Assembly: GCA_964396245.1 (NCBI GenBank)
Contig: CAYNEO010000030.1
Location: 1 to 42,477, forward strand
Reading direction: 5' to 3'
Source of the DNA: CAYNEO01 sp964396245
Lineage (GTDB): Bacteria; Zixibacteria; MSB-5A5; GN15; FEB-12
DNA: 42,477 nucleotides
The notes under the pieces were generated by a model, which saw only the letters and a program-made list of their open reading frames with translations, did not search any database and was not told the origin of the DNA. The position numbers were made by a program, and so were the translations under genes. This document shows, piece by piece, positions 1 through 7,317 of the stretch. Positions within the stretch are counted from its first letter, which is position 1; the number at the start of each line of letters is the position of its first letter.

Positions 1-37
1 CATGGGGCTTCGATCGATCAAATTTCTCCTTCGCCAT
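1..37 (-). CDS. tuf: Translation elongation factor EF-Tu, N-terminal fragment
   Basis: Read leftward from an ATG at 37-35, the last bases of the window encode MAKEKFDRSKPH and then leave the window. This is the very characteristic start of bacterial EF-Tu, the GTPase that delivers aminoacyl-tRNA to the ribosome. A good Shine-Dalgarno sequence, GAGGAAGG, lies at 54-47, nine bases upstream of the start. The gene follows tRNA-Thr(GGT) by about 33 bases, the arrangement known from thrT-tufB of Escherichia coli and many other bacteria, which supports the identification. Only 12 codons are visible, so nothing can be said about the GTP-binding motifs. The likely promoter is at 214-241, so tRNA and tuf should share a transcript. 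Confidence 0.9.
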   Translation of the reverse strand, partial: MAKEKFDRSKPH

Positions 38-69
38 CGCGATTGACCTTCCTCAAATAATTCTGAACA

Positions 70-142
70 AGCCCAGAACCAGGATTGAACTGGTGACCTC
101 ATCCTTACCAAGGATGTGCTCTACCGACTGAGCTATCTGGGC
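70..142 (-). tRNA. tRNA-Thr (anticodon GGT)
   Basis: A complete cloverleaf reads leftward. The 7-bp acceptor stem pairs GCCCAGA (142-136) with TCTGGGC (77-71). The anticodon stem CATCC/GGATG encloses the loop TTGGTAA with anticodon GGT, and the T-arm carries GTTCAATCC. The discriminator base is U at position 70 and no CCA is encoded. It lies directly upstream of tuf and downstream of a strong promoter, matching the thrT-tufB organisation. Confidence 0.96.
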
Positions 143-162
143 TTTCTAATTTCGTTCAAGCC

Positions 163-208
163 AAAAAGATACGCCCAAAAATAGGCGTACCTCGCTACTA
201 AAAGCGAG
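163..208 (-). other. Tandem hairpins in the tRNA-Thr/tuf leader, the second followed by a T-tract
   Basis: Two inverted repeats lie between the promoter and tRNA-Thr on the leftward transcript. The first (208-203 with 196-191, CTCGCT/AGCGAG) would begin right at the predicted transcription start. The second (189-184 with 175-170, TACGCC/GGCGTA) is followed by TCTTTTT. A short stem plus U-tract looks like a weak intrinsic terminator or attenuator placed before the tRNA. That role is inference; the hairpins themselves are visible. Confidence 0.5.
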
Positions 209-213
209 CCTTC

Positions 214-241
214 AATATATAGTTGATGGTGGGTATGTCAA
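214..241 (-). promoter_or_regulatory. Sigma70-type promoter of tRNA-Thr and tuf
   Basis: Reading leftward, a consensus -35 TTGACA (241-236) and a -10 TATATT (219-214) are separated by 16 bp. Transcription would start near 207, about 65 bases before tRNA-Thr. The -35 is perfect and the -10 differs from TATAAT at one position. The same TTGACA-16-TATATT design precedes rplM at 18099-18126. Confidence 0.8.
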
Positions 242-245
242 GCCC

Positions 246-272
246 TTTTTGGGCAAAAACTTTGCCCAAAAA
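246..272. repeat. 12-bp perfect inverted repeat next to the tuf promoter -35
   Basis: The arms at 246-257 and 261-272 are perfectly complementary (core TTTGGGCAAA / TTTGCCCAAA) around a 3-base centre. The repeat sits only a few bases upstream of the -35 box at 236-241. It has no U-tract downstream on the leftward strand, so it is a poor terminator for the upstream lipoprotein gene. Its position would suit an operator or upstream promoter element. Function unknown. Confidence 0.5.
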
Positions 273-388
273 AACGAAAATCCGATCGAACTATATCGAA
301 CCTTCTACGTCGAAAACCGCCCCGGGGGTCAATTTTCCGAAAAAATTCCGCGACCGACCGCGCCCCGGACCATCGCACGTGCGATATG

Positions 389-961
389 CTACTCAGGCGA
401 CAGCACTTCGGCAGCTCCATTTTCGAGAGAATCGAGCGGCGGCACATTCCAGAGAGCACGTTCTTCGTCGGTTGTACTGCTGTCATAGGGCAGCAGTCGG
501 TAGCCCCGTTTCCCTTCGGTAGTATATTGCGTACCATACCGTTGCGGGACTCCCGAGGCAACCAGATACCGATCAAGCGAAGCTGCGGCAAGATATCGGG
601 CTTCGTCGTAGCCTTTGTTGACCGCTTCGTTGGCCAGATAGTGTGCGAGAAGATACGTCTCCGGACACGCTCCCGGCTGTGAATGATACAATATGAGGGC
701 GGCCCGATAGAGATCTTCGGGCTCGGTGATAACCGATTGGGACAGAAGCTCGTAGACCACGCGACGATGACCGGCGTCGGCGAGCGCCAACTCTCTCGCT
801 GATATGTTCGGGTTCTGCCTCATAGAGCGGTCTTCGTCGACGATTTCCTTGAGCTTGCCGGTAATCGGGGATTCCTTTTTCTCGACCTGATAAGGCTTTT
901 TCTCGATGCAGCCAACAAATTGAAGGGAGCATAGTAGCGTGAGGGAAAGAATCAAGGTCAC
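389..961 (-). CDS. Putative lipoprotein of unknown function (DUF6624-like)
   Basis: This encodes about 190 residues. The open frame extends further upstream, but that would run into tRNA-Gly, so I place the start at a GTG (961-959) preceded by AGGG. The result is a short lipoprotein signal, TLILSLTLLCSLQFVGC, with the lipid-modified Cys at about residue 16. The mature part has GHRRVVYELL, YRAALILYHS, YLLAHYLANEA and DRYLVASGVPQRYGTQY. These resemble helical proteins of the DUF6624 kind, judged from memory. It is probably anchored in the outer or inner membrane facing the periplasm. It lies between tRNA-Gly and tRNA-Thr, which are usually adjacent. No enzymatic motif is visible. Confidence 0.7.
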   Translation of the reverse strand: MTLILSLTLLCSLQFVGCIEKKPYQVEKKESPITGKLKEIVDEDRSMRQNPNISARELALADAGHRRVVYELLSQSVITEPEDLYRAALILYHSQPGACPETYLLAHYLANEAVNKGYDEARYLAAASLDRYLVASGVPQRYGTQYTTEGKRGYRLLPYDSSTTDEERALWNVPPLDSLENGAAEVLSPE

Positions 962-996
962 GGCTGCCCTGAGGCCGGAGGGCAGGCACAAAAAAA

Positions 997-1069
997 AGCG
1001 GGAGACGAGGCTCGAACTCGCGACCAACAGCTTGGAAGGCTGTGACTCTACCAACTGAGTTACTCCCGC
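997..1069 (-). tRNA. tRNA-Gly (anticodon TCC)
   Basis: Leftward cloverleaf. The acceptor stem pairs GCGGGAG (998-1004) with CTCCCGC (1063-1069). The anticodon stem ACAGC/GCTGT encloses the loop CTTCCAA with anticodon TCC, and the T-arm carries GTTCGAGCC. The discriminator is U at 997, as usual for tRNA-Gly; no CCA is encoded. An uninterrupted oligo-T run (997-990 on the coding strand) begins immediately after the acceptor stem and could end transcription. A weak promoter candidate (TTGCCA, 17 bp, TACCTT) ends about 13 bases upstream; co-transcription with nadK is equally possible. Confidence 0.96.
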
Positions 1070-1143
1070 TTAAAGCGTTATAAGGTATCGGACTCTCGGC
1101 CGTTTGGCAAGCGGATTTTTGCGGAGAACGCCGCCATACCAGC

Positions 1144-2010
1144 CTATTCCGGCGAGGCCGGCGATATCCCCCAGTGCAACTTGCTCTTCAGGAGCTTGTA
1201 ATATGATATCTCGGGCAAAGTGACGAAACGACTCCGGAATTCCGCCCTCATGATTCGTATACGCTGGTCGCACCGGACAGGGATCATCACCTGGCCATCG
1301 AGGGTCAGGATGGCGTCCCGATTCCCGGTGGTCACGGTCACTTCCAGGATATCGGCCGGCGGGAAAATCATGGGCCGGGTAGTCAGCGAGAATGATGAGA
1401 TCGGCGCTGCGATCATAGCCTCGAGATCAGGGTGCACAATGGGCCCGCCGACAGCGAGGTTGTAGGCGGTGGACCCGGTCGGCGTGGAGATTATGAGTCC
1501 ATCGGCCTTGTACGTGACGACATCTTCCCCGTTCACTTTGAGGTTGATATCGAGCAGACGCGCCACCGGACCGTTATCGAGAGCGACTTCGTTGAGTGCA
1601 TACGGCGTGTCTATCTTCTCGTGATCGTCGACCTCGACTTTGAGATGCATCCTCTCCCTGATCCCGTACTGACCTTCAAGAATCTTTTCGAGCGCCGGGA
1701 CCAACTGCCTCGGCGTCAGCTGAGTCAGAAACCCGAGTGAGCCAAGGTTAATCCCAAGTATTGGCGTGCCGACTGAACCGACGGCACGGGCGGTGGATAG
1801 CAGGGTTCCATCGCCACCCATCGAGACGATAATATCCGACTTCTGCGCCAGGTCGACCATCGGCGCGTATTCGAAGTCGTTTTCGAGGATGGGCTTGAGG
1901 TCCTCGGCGAGGATCAACTGCTGTTTCTTTTGATCAGCCCAGTCAACCAGAGCATGGACAGCGTCATGAGAGCCGGTTCGCCGAAGATTGGCAATAATTC
2001 CAAAGCGCAT
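1144..2010 (-). CDS. nadK: NAD kinase
   Basis: This 288-residue protein phosphorylates NAD to NADP and so sets the cytoplasmic NADP(H) supply. The frame is open further upstream, but the family's N-terminus is MRFGIIANL, so I start at the ATG 2010-2008. Family hallmarks are visible: the GGDGTLL loop near residue 68, LGFLTQL, the ALNEVALDNG segment, and TPTGSTAYNLAVGGPI. The C-terminus has the all-beta ILTLDGQVMIPV region. The length is normal. It is the last protein gene of the long leftward run before tRNA-Gly. No feature looks unusual. Confidence 0.95.
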   Translation of the reverse strand: MRFGIIANLRRTGSHDAVHALVDWADQKKQQLILAEDLKPILENDFEYAPMVDLAQKSDIIVSMGGDGTLLSTARAVGSVGTPILGINLGSLGFLTQLTPRQLVPALEKILEGQYGIRERMHLKVEVDDHEKIDTPYALNEVALDNGPVARLLDINLKVNGEDVVTYKADGLIISTPTGSTAYNLAVGGPIVHPDLEAMIAAPISSFSLTTRPMIFPPADILEVTVTTGNRDAILTLDGQVMIPVRCDQRIRIMRAEFRSRFVTLPEISYYKLLKSKLHWGISPASPE

Positions 2011-2137
2011 TTGTGGTTCTCGCTTGTACGTTCCAGTATTCGTATCCGGACGTGCCCAACATAAGCAATTGCAGGGCAAAAAGGCAAGGATGTAATGGAG
2101 TTACTGCTCGATTCAACACAAAATGAGCAGGGGCGGA

Positions 2138-2743
2138 TCAGGGGTAGTATTTGAGTTCTTCGATCCGCTCCAGTCTATGACTGAAAGTCTTGGAGCGAAT
2201 CACATCGCCCGTCTGACGGTCGATCACGTTGACCGTATATGACAGTGTGAGATGCTTGCAGCGGTCGGGAATGCGAACCAGATCATAGAGGTAATCGGGA
2301 CCAAGTAGATCTTTGCCCCGGACCAGCGGGTACTCGACCAGTTCATCGGCGTTGGTGGCAAAAACTTTGGGGCGAATCTCGACGCCGCAGTCGGTGATGT
2401 CAAGAACTAGTGAGTCGATCCTGATAGGGTTCACCTGACGAGCCTGTTCCAGGCTCCCTACTTTTTGATCGTAGCCGCTGTTGAGCGTGACGCGAAATGA
2501 ATCAACGCCGGCGAGGTCGTGAGACCTTGCCGCCTGAATGACAACCGAGATCTTGTAGTTATCGAAGGTCACTTCCGGATTATTCTTGTCGGGCATGACA
2601 ACGAACTGCTTGACACGGGTGTTCAATTCCAGGAGGGATTTTGTGTCCGACAGAGCGCTTCCAATCTTCTGACCGGCGCCGCAGCCGAAAGAGGCATACA
2701 ACATGAGCACAGGGAGTATGAGTATGGCAAAGAAGTGGCGCAT
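2138..2743 (-). CDS. Predicted lipoprotein of unknown function
   Basis: About 201 residues. I start at the ATG giving MRHFFAILILPVLMLYASFGC, a good lipoprotein signal with lipobox SFGC (Cys about residue 21); the open frame begins 14 codons earlier. The mature part alternates hydrophobic residues typical of beta structure (DNYKISVVIQAARS, VDSFRVTLNS, RIDSLVLDITDCGVEIRP, LTLSYTVNVIDRQTG). It ends HRLERIEELKYYP. I do not recognise the family. It lies between dxs and nadK, and nothing suggests a shared pathway. A periplasmic or outer-membrane-associated role is likely from the signal alone. Confidence 0.7.
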   Translation of the reverse strand: MRHFFAILILPVLMLYASFGCGAGQKIGSALSDTKSLLELNTRVKQFVVMPDKNNPEVTFDNYKISVVIQAARSHDLAGVDSFRVTLNSGYDQKVGSLEQARQVNPIRIDSLVLDITDCGVEIRPKVFATNADELVEYPLVRGKDLLGPDYLYDLVRIPDRCKHLTLSYTVNVIDRQTGDVIRSKTFSHRLERIEELKYYP

Positions 2744-2848
2744 TCTATCGCGAATATACGTACGATTCTCGAAAAAGGTCAACAATCATTGTCAGATTTA
2801 TGCACGGATTATTGTCTATCATTTGTCCCCCCCAGCAGAGCCGTTGAT

Positions 2849-4819
2849 CTAATGTCCGGCCGCTATATCGGCCGAGTCTTTCTTCCGGGAATTGCCGTTT
2901 TTTCGCAACCCGAGCTTATGGAGCAGTCCGCCCTCGTGTTTCTCGTGATGCTCGAGAAGCGACCGCACTTTTCGCGCAAGCGCGTCGGCATCGAGTTCCA
3001 ATTCCCGTAAAAGATCCGAGCGGCTGCCGTGGGTGATGAAACGATCAGGGATACCGAGGGCTTTGAACGTTCCCTGATATCCGTTGTCGAGCAAGTAGCG
3101 AGCGATGGCCTCGCCAAACCCGCCCCGCAGCGAGTTTTCCTCGACCGTGATGATCGTCCGGGCCGTCTCCCGGACGTGCTTCAGCATTTCAGTGTCAAAC
3201 GGTTTGACAAAGCGTGCGTTCACGAGGGTGAGATGGATGCCTTGCTGTTCAAGAGTACGCATCGCCAGGTTCATCTCGTGGACCATGGTCCCGACGGCAA
3301 GCACGACGGTTTCGCGGTCGCGCTCGGTCAGATACTCCCAGGTGCCCCAGTCAATGGTATCGATTTCGCTGCGCATCGGTGTGGGTACGATCTCACGGGG
3401 ATAGCGGATTCCGATCACGCCGGGCAGATCGTGGTCGATCGTATGATGGAGCATGGTGCGGAGTTCGTTGCCGTCTTTAGGAGCCGCTACGGTGACATTA
3501 GGTACGGCGGCAAGATACGACAGGTCGAACACGCCATGATGCGTGGGACCGTCGCTTCCGACCAGTCCGCCCCGGTCCATGCAGATCACGACGGGCAAAT
3601 TCTGGATGGCCATATCGTGTATGATCTGATCATAGGCGCGCTGCATGAAGGTGGAATAGACGGTCAGGTACGGGCGTCTTCCCTCAGCCGCCAGACCGGC
3701 CGCGAAACATGCGGCATGCGCCTCGGCGATGCCTACATCGAAGAACCGATCGGGGTATTTTTCCGAAAACGGCACGAGGCCGGTGCCGGAGTTCATGGCG
3801 GCCGTTATCGCAACTACGCGGTCATCCTTGTCGGCCAATTCCACGACCGAGTCGCCGTAGACTTTGGTGTACGCCGGCAGATCGGACTTTGACGAAGTCG
3901 ATTTGCCCGTGACTTTATCGAACTTGCCGACCCCGTGGTATGAAAAAGCGTCTTCTTCCGCGGGGGCAAAACCCTTGCCCTTGGTGGTGGCGATATGCAG
4001 AAGCACCGGACCGGTCATCTCTTTCATATCGTTGAGGGTCTTCACCAGCAACGGCAGGTCATGACCATCAATGGGTCCGAGATAGCGGAAGCCCAGTTTT
4101 TCGAAGAGCATGCCGGGGACGAGCAGGGCCTTTACGGAATTTTCCAGCCTGCGGACCGTTTCACGAATCTTGTCCCGACGTTTGAACCGCCCGGTGAGCT
4201 CCCAGACTTCATTGCGGAGCTTGCGGAACTTTTCATCGGTCATGATGCCGGTCAGATACTTGGATATGGAACCGACATTCTTGGAGATGGACCAGGTATT
4301 GTCGTTGAGGATGACCAGGAGGTCTTTCTTGAGCGAACCGGCATTGTTCATTCCCTCGAAGGCGAGACCGCCGGTCATGGCGCCGTCGCCGATGACCGCG
4401 ATCACCTTGTTCGTCTTGCCGGCGAGATCGCGCGCTACGGCGAATCCGAGCGCGGCCGAGATGGATGTCGAGGCGTGACCGGCGCCGAAGTGATCATAGG
4501 GCGATTCTTCGCGCTTGGAGTAGCCGGAGAGACCGCGATACTGCCGGATGGTGTCCATGCGGTCGCCGCGACCGGTGAGGAGCTTATGGGCATAGGTCTG
4601 GTGACTGACGTCCCAGATGAGCCGGTCTTCGGGAAGGTTGAAGACATAGTGCAGGGCGATAGTCAGTTCGACAGCGCCGAGGTTGGAAGCAAGGTGTCCG
4701 CCGGTTTCAGAAACAGTCGAGATAATTGTCTGGCGTACCTCATTGGCCAGTTCAACCAGCTGCTCCGGCGTAAGCTTCTTCGTATCTTCGGGACTATGTA
4801 TCGAGGGCAAATAATTCAT
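2849..4819 (-). CDS. dxs: 1-deoxy-D-xylulose-5-phosphate synthase
   Basis: This 656-residue enzyme condenses pyruvate and glyceraldehyde-3-phosphate to 1-deoxyxylulose-5-phosphate, the first step of the MEP route to isoprenoids. Thiamine-diphosphate binding is seen in GDGAMTGGLAFEGMNNAG (about residues 145-162). The transketolase-type pyrimidine-binding domain follows with AEAHAACFAAGLA and DRGGLVGSDGPTHHG. The C-terminal domain has TVEENSLRGGFG. I start at ATG 4819; a GTG two codons earlier is possible, and neither has a strong Shine-Dalgarno. It lies 21 bases after ispA, which uses the pathway's product, so the two are probably co-expressed. The last residues are a charged tail. Confidence 0.96.
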   Translation of the reverse strand: MNYLPSIHSPEDTKKLTPEQLVELANEVRQTIISTVSETGGHLASNLGAVELTIALHYVFNLPEDRLIWDVSHQTYAHKLLTGRGDRMDTIRQYRGLSGYSKREESPYDHFGAGHASTSISAALGFAVARDLAGKTNKVIAVIGDGAMTGGLAFEGMNNAGSLKKDLLVILNDNTWSISKNVGSISKYLTGIMTDEKFRKLRNEVWELTGRFKRRDKIRETVRRLENSVKALLVPGMLFEKLGFRYLGPIDGHDLPLLVKTLNDMKEMTGPVLLHIATTKGKGFAPAEEDAFSYHGVGKFDKVTGKSTSSKSDLPAYTKVYGDSVVELADKDDRVVAITAAMNSGTGLVPFSEKYPDRFFDVGIAEAHAACFAAGLAAEGRRPYLTVYSTFMQRAYDQIIHDMAIQNLPVVICMDRGGLVGSDGPTHHGVFDLSYLAAVPNVTVAAPKDGNELRTMLHHTIDHDLPGVIGIRYPREIVPTPMRSEIDTIDWGTWEYLTERDRETVVLAVGTMVHEMNLAMRTLEQQGIHLTLVNARFVKPFDTEMLKHVRETARTIITVEENSLRGGFGEAIARYLLDNGYQGTFKALGIPDRFITHGSRSDLLRELELDADALARKVRSLLEHHEKHEGGLLHKLGLRKNGNSRKKDSADIAAGH

Positions 4820-4840
4820 ATGCACTAACTACGCATGGAC

Positions 4841-5725
4841 TTAGCGTTCTCTTTGGCCTATAAACCGGGCACAATACTTGAGAACATGGTCCTCCGAATC
4901 CTTAAACAACGAAAGGGCTTCGTCGATGAGCCTATTCACGTCTTTCCGGGCCTCCTCGAGGCCAACGACTCCGGGATAGGTAGCCTTCTGGTTTCTAGTA
5001 TCGGAGCCGACCTGTTTTCCGAGGACGGTCTGATCGCCTTCGATGTCAAGAATGTCGTCAATAATCTGGAAAGCAAGGCCTATTTTCTCGCCATAGGTTG
5101 TCAGGGTTTGGAGGATGTCCTCGGGGGCTTCAGCGAGGATGGCGCCAATCCGGACAGCACCTCGAATCAGGGCCCCGGTCTTGCGCTGATGGATCCTCGT
5201 AATTTCTTCGGGGGTAACAACTTTCCCCTCCGCCTCGACATCCGCTATCTGGCCGCCGAGCATGCCTGAAGTACCGATGGCGTCGGCCAGTTCAAGAACA
5301 GCGCGGTTGGAGCCGGTTTCGGCGACAAGCTGGAAAGCGAGGACGTGAAGGGCATCTCCCGCCAGGACAGCAACCGCCTCCCCGAATTTCTTGTGGCAGG
5401 TCGGCATGCCGCGCCGGAGGTCATCGTCATCCATACACGGCAGATCATCGTGAATAAGTGAATACGTATGAACCATCTCGAGAGCTGCCATGGCGCGATG
5501 AACGGTGTCAGGCGCACGCTCGGGCCGACCGTCGCAGAATTCGTAGGCGGCCAGGGCCAGGCAGGGGCGCAAGCGCTTGCCTCCGGCCATGACGGAATAG
5601 CGCATAGCTTCGTGGAGCGTCCGGGGATCGGTTGCCGGGGATGGCAGATATCGGTCGAGGAGACGGTCGACGAGCTGGCGAGTTTCGACAAGGTATCGCT
5701 GTCCGTCAATTGTCGATGCAGGCAT
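4841..5725 (-). CDS. ispA: Short-chain polyprenyl (farnesyl/geranylgeranyl) diphosphate synthase
   Basis: This 294-residue trans-prenyltransferase joins isopentenyl diphosphate to allylic diphosphates in the cytoplasm. The first aspartate-rich motif is DDLPCMDDDDLRRG and the second is DDILD; GGKRLRP and KTGALI are also conserved. The first motif, with two residues inserted between its aspartates, is the bacterial IspA type. Chain length (C15 or C20) cannot be fixed from sequence alone. The ATG (5725) overlaps the xseB stop as TGATG; a GTG one codon earlier gives a 4-base overlap. The xseA-xseB-ispA-dxs order is widespread in bacteria and supports all four calls. Confidence 0.93.
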   Translation of the reverse strand: MPASTIDGQRYLVETRQLVDRLLDRYLPSPATDPRTLHEAMRYSVMAGGKRLRPCLALAAYEFCDGRPERAPDTVHRAMAALEMVHTYSLIHDDLPCMDDDDLRRGMPTCHKKFGEAVAVLAGDALHVLAFQLVAETGSNRAVLELADAIGTSGMLGGQIADVEAEGKVVTPEEITRIHQRKTGALIRGAVRIGAILAEAPEDILQTLTTYGEKIGLAFQIIDDILDIEGDQTVLGKQVGSDTRNQKATYPGVVGLEEARKDVNRLIDEALSLFKDSEDHVLKYCARFIGQRER

Positions 5726-6012
5726 CACGGTGTGTCCTCGTCTTCCTCGTATTCCTCGTCTTCAGTATCGTCGTTGTTCTCGCCGAACGTTTTCTCGACA
5801 GCAATACCGTCTTTCTCGGTGATGATCTTGATCTTCTTCTCCGCTTCGGCCAGTTTCTCATTGCAGAACCTGGAGATTTCAAGACCCTCGGTATACAGGT
5901 TGATAGCTTCTTCGAGCTTTGCTTCTCCGGATTCAAGCTCGCGGGTGATTTCTTCGAGTCGTTCCAGCGCGGACTCGTAATCCTTATACTGTTTTTTCTT
6001 CGGCGGGGTCAT
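5725..6012 (-). CDS. xseB: Exodeoxyribonuclease VII small subunit
   Basis: This 95-residue helical protein matches XseB: YESALERLEEITRELESGEAKLEEAINLYTEG is the conserved core (split here only by reading), followed by a predicted coiled coil. It binds XseA in several copies to form exonuclease VII, which degrades single-stranded DNA. The last 25 or so residues are strongly acidic (NDDTEDEEYEEDEDTP), longer and more acidic than in the minimal family. The gene starts 12 bases after xseA and its stop overlaps ispA, so the genes are translationally linked. Confidence 0.92.
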   Translation of the reverse strand: MTPPKKKQYKDYESALERLEEITRELESGEAKLEEAINLYTEGLEISRFCNEKLAEAEKKIKIITEKDGIAVEKTFGENNDDTEDEEYEEDEDTP

Positions 6013-6024
6013 ATGAGACGATCA

Positions 6025-7251
6025 CTATTCCTTATCGATACGTTCTTCGTTCAGGATTTCTTCTACCGACGAAATCAGTCGGCCATCCGGCAGAATTGTT
6101 TCCATTTTCTCGCCGGGCGAGATGTCGTCGATCGATGCCAGAACATGCTGCTCGGGCAGTTTTCTGCTTACGGAATACCCGCGTGCCAGAATTTTCAGCG
6201 GCGATAGCGCGTCCAGCCGAGACGCGAGTAAAGATAAGCCGTTTTTATATGCGTCAAAACGGTTTTTTCCGGTTGTGACGAGGTAGCGGCTGACACTGTC
6301 GAGGTACTGCTGACGCTGGGTAACGAGATCAAGCGGACGAATAAAGACCGGACGGTTGAGAATGTTCTCAAGGTGCTGCTTCTCCTCGCGAACCATGGAT
6401 TGAAGAAGATCTGCCTGATCGAGCATGACACCGTCGAGCATCTGCACAAAGTCTTGTCGGGACCAGACAGCGAGTTCAGCAGCGGCGGATGGTGTCGGCG
6501 CCCGGAGGTCGGCGACCAGATCAGACAACGTCGTGTCTATCTCGTGACCTACTGCTGAAACGACGGGTATATCGGAGGCTGCTATGGCTCGAACGACAAC
6601 TTCAGTGTTGAACGGCCAGAGGTCCTCGAGCGAGCCTCCGCCCCGCCCGGTGATGATGATGTCGATGTCGTTGCGGGTGTTGAAGTACCGTATTCCTTCG
6701 GCGATCGTGAGTTCAGCACCGTCACCCTGAACCTGTGCCGGGAATATGAGGAGTTGAACCGACGGATTTCGCCGGGTGGCAATCTGGATAATATCGCGAA
6801 TGGCGGCGCCGGTCGGTGAGGTGACGACACCTATTTTCTCGGGATATTCGGGCAGAGGTTGTTTTCTGTCCTCATCGAACAGACCCTCTTTCGAGAGCTT
6901 CTCGTACAGCTGGCGGAAAGCCAGCTCGAGCGGACCCATCCCGACCGGGACAATTTTGCGGCAGTTGAGCTGGTATTGCCCGCCTTTTTCATAAACAGTT
7001 ATGTTGCCGTGTACCAATACCTTCTGGCCATTTTCAGGCTCAAATTTCAGCGACGCCCCGATTGAGCGCCACATCGTGACTTTGAGGACGGCGTTTTCAT
7101 CCTTGAGATTGAAGTAGCGGTGGCCGGATGTATGGTGAAGGTAGTTTGATATCTCCCCCTCGACCCAGACATCAAAAAACGACTGCTCGAGAGCGGCTTT
7201 TATCATCCGCGTGATGGCTGTAACGGTATAGGCTTTTGGCTGTTCGAGCAT
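6025..7251 (-). CDS. xseA: Exodeoxyribonuclease VII large subunit
   Basis: A 408-residue catalytic subunit of exonuclease VII. The N-terminal OB-fold (about residues 5-100: VWVEGEISNYL, HRYFNLKDENA) binds single-stranded DNA. The central nuclease domain has VVTSPTGAAIRDI, GRGGGSLEDLWPFN and VSAVGHEIDTTLSDLVADLRAPTPSAAAE in consecutive blocks. A helical C-terminal part ends with LARGYSVSR, a family signature. Length is normal. It is followed closely by xseB, its obligate partner. The 66 bases separating it from uvrC hold nothing recognisable, so it may share the uvrC transcript. Confidence 0.95.
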   Translation of the reverse strand: MLEQPKAYTVTAITRMIKAALEQSFFDVWVEGEISNYLHHTSGHRYFNLKDENAVLKVTMWRSIGASLKFEPENGQKVLVHGNITVYEKGGQYQLNCRKIVPVGMGPLELAFRQLYEKLSKEGLFDEDRKQPLPEYPEKIGVVTSPTGAAIRDIIQIATRRNPSVQLLIFPAQVQGDGAELTIAEGIRYFNTRNDIDIIITGRGGGSLEDLWPFNTEVVVRAIAASDIPVVSAVGHEIDTTLSDLVADLRAPTPSAAAELAVWSRQDFVQMLDGVMLDQADLLQSMVREEKQHLENILNRPVFIRPLDLVTQRQQYLDSVSRYLVTTGKNRFDAYKNGLSLLASRLDALSPLKILARGYSVSRKLPEQHVLASIDDISPGEKMETILPDGRLISSVEEILNEERIDKE

Positions 7252-7317
7252 GCAGGCAGTATATAACGAGATTTTATGTTACCGCAACCATTTATCCCGG
7301 AAAGTGACAATCGATGG

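Noticed and set aside
962..1054. N-terminal extension of the lipoprotein at 389-961
   Set aside because: It would be encoded within tRNA-Gly and would put more than 30 residues before the lipoprotein signal.
3029..4828. Two long rightward open frames (287 and 277 codons)
   Set aside because: Both are antisense to dxs, which is well supported; such mirrors are common in GC-rich coding DNA.
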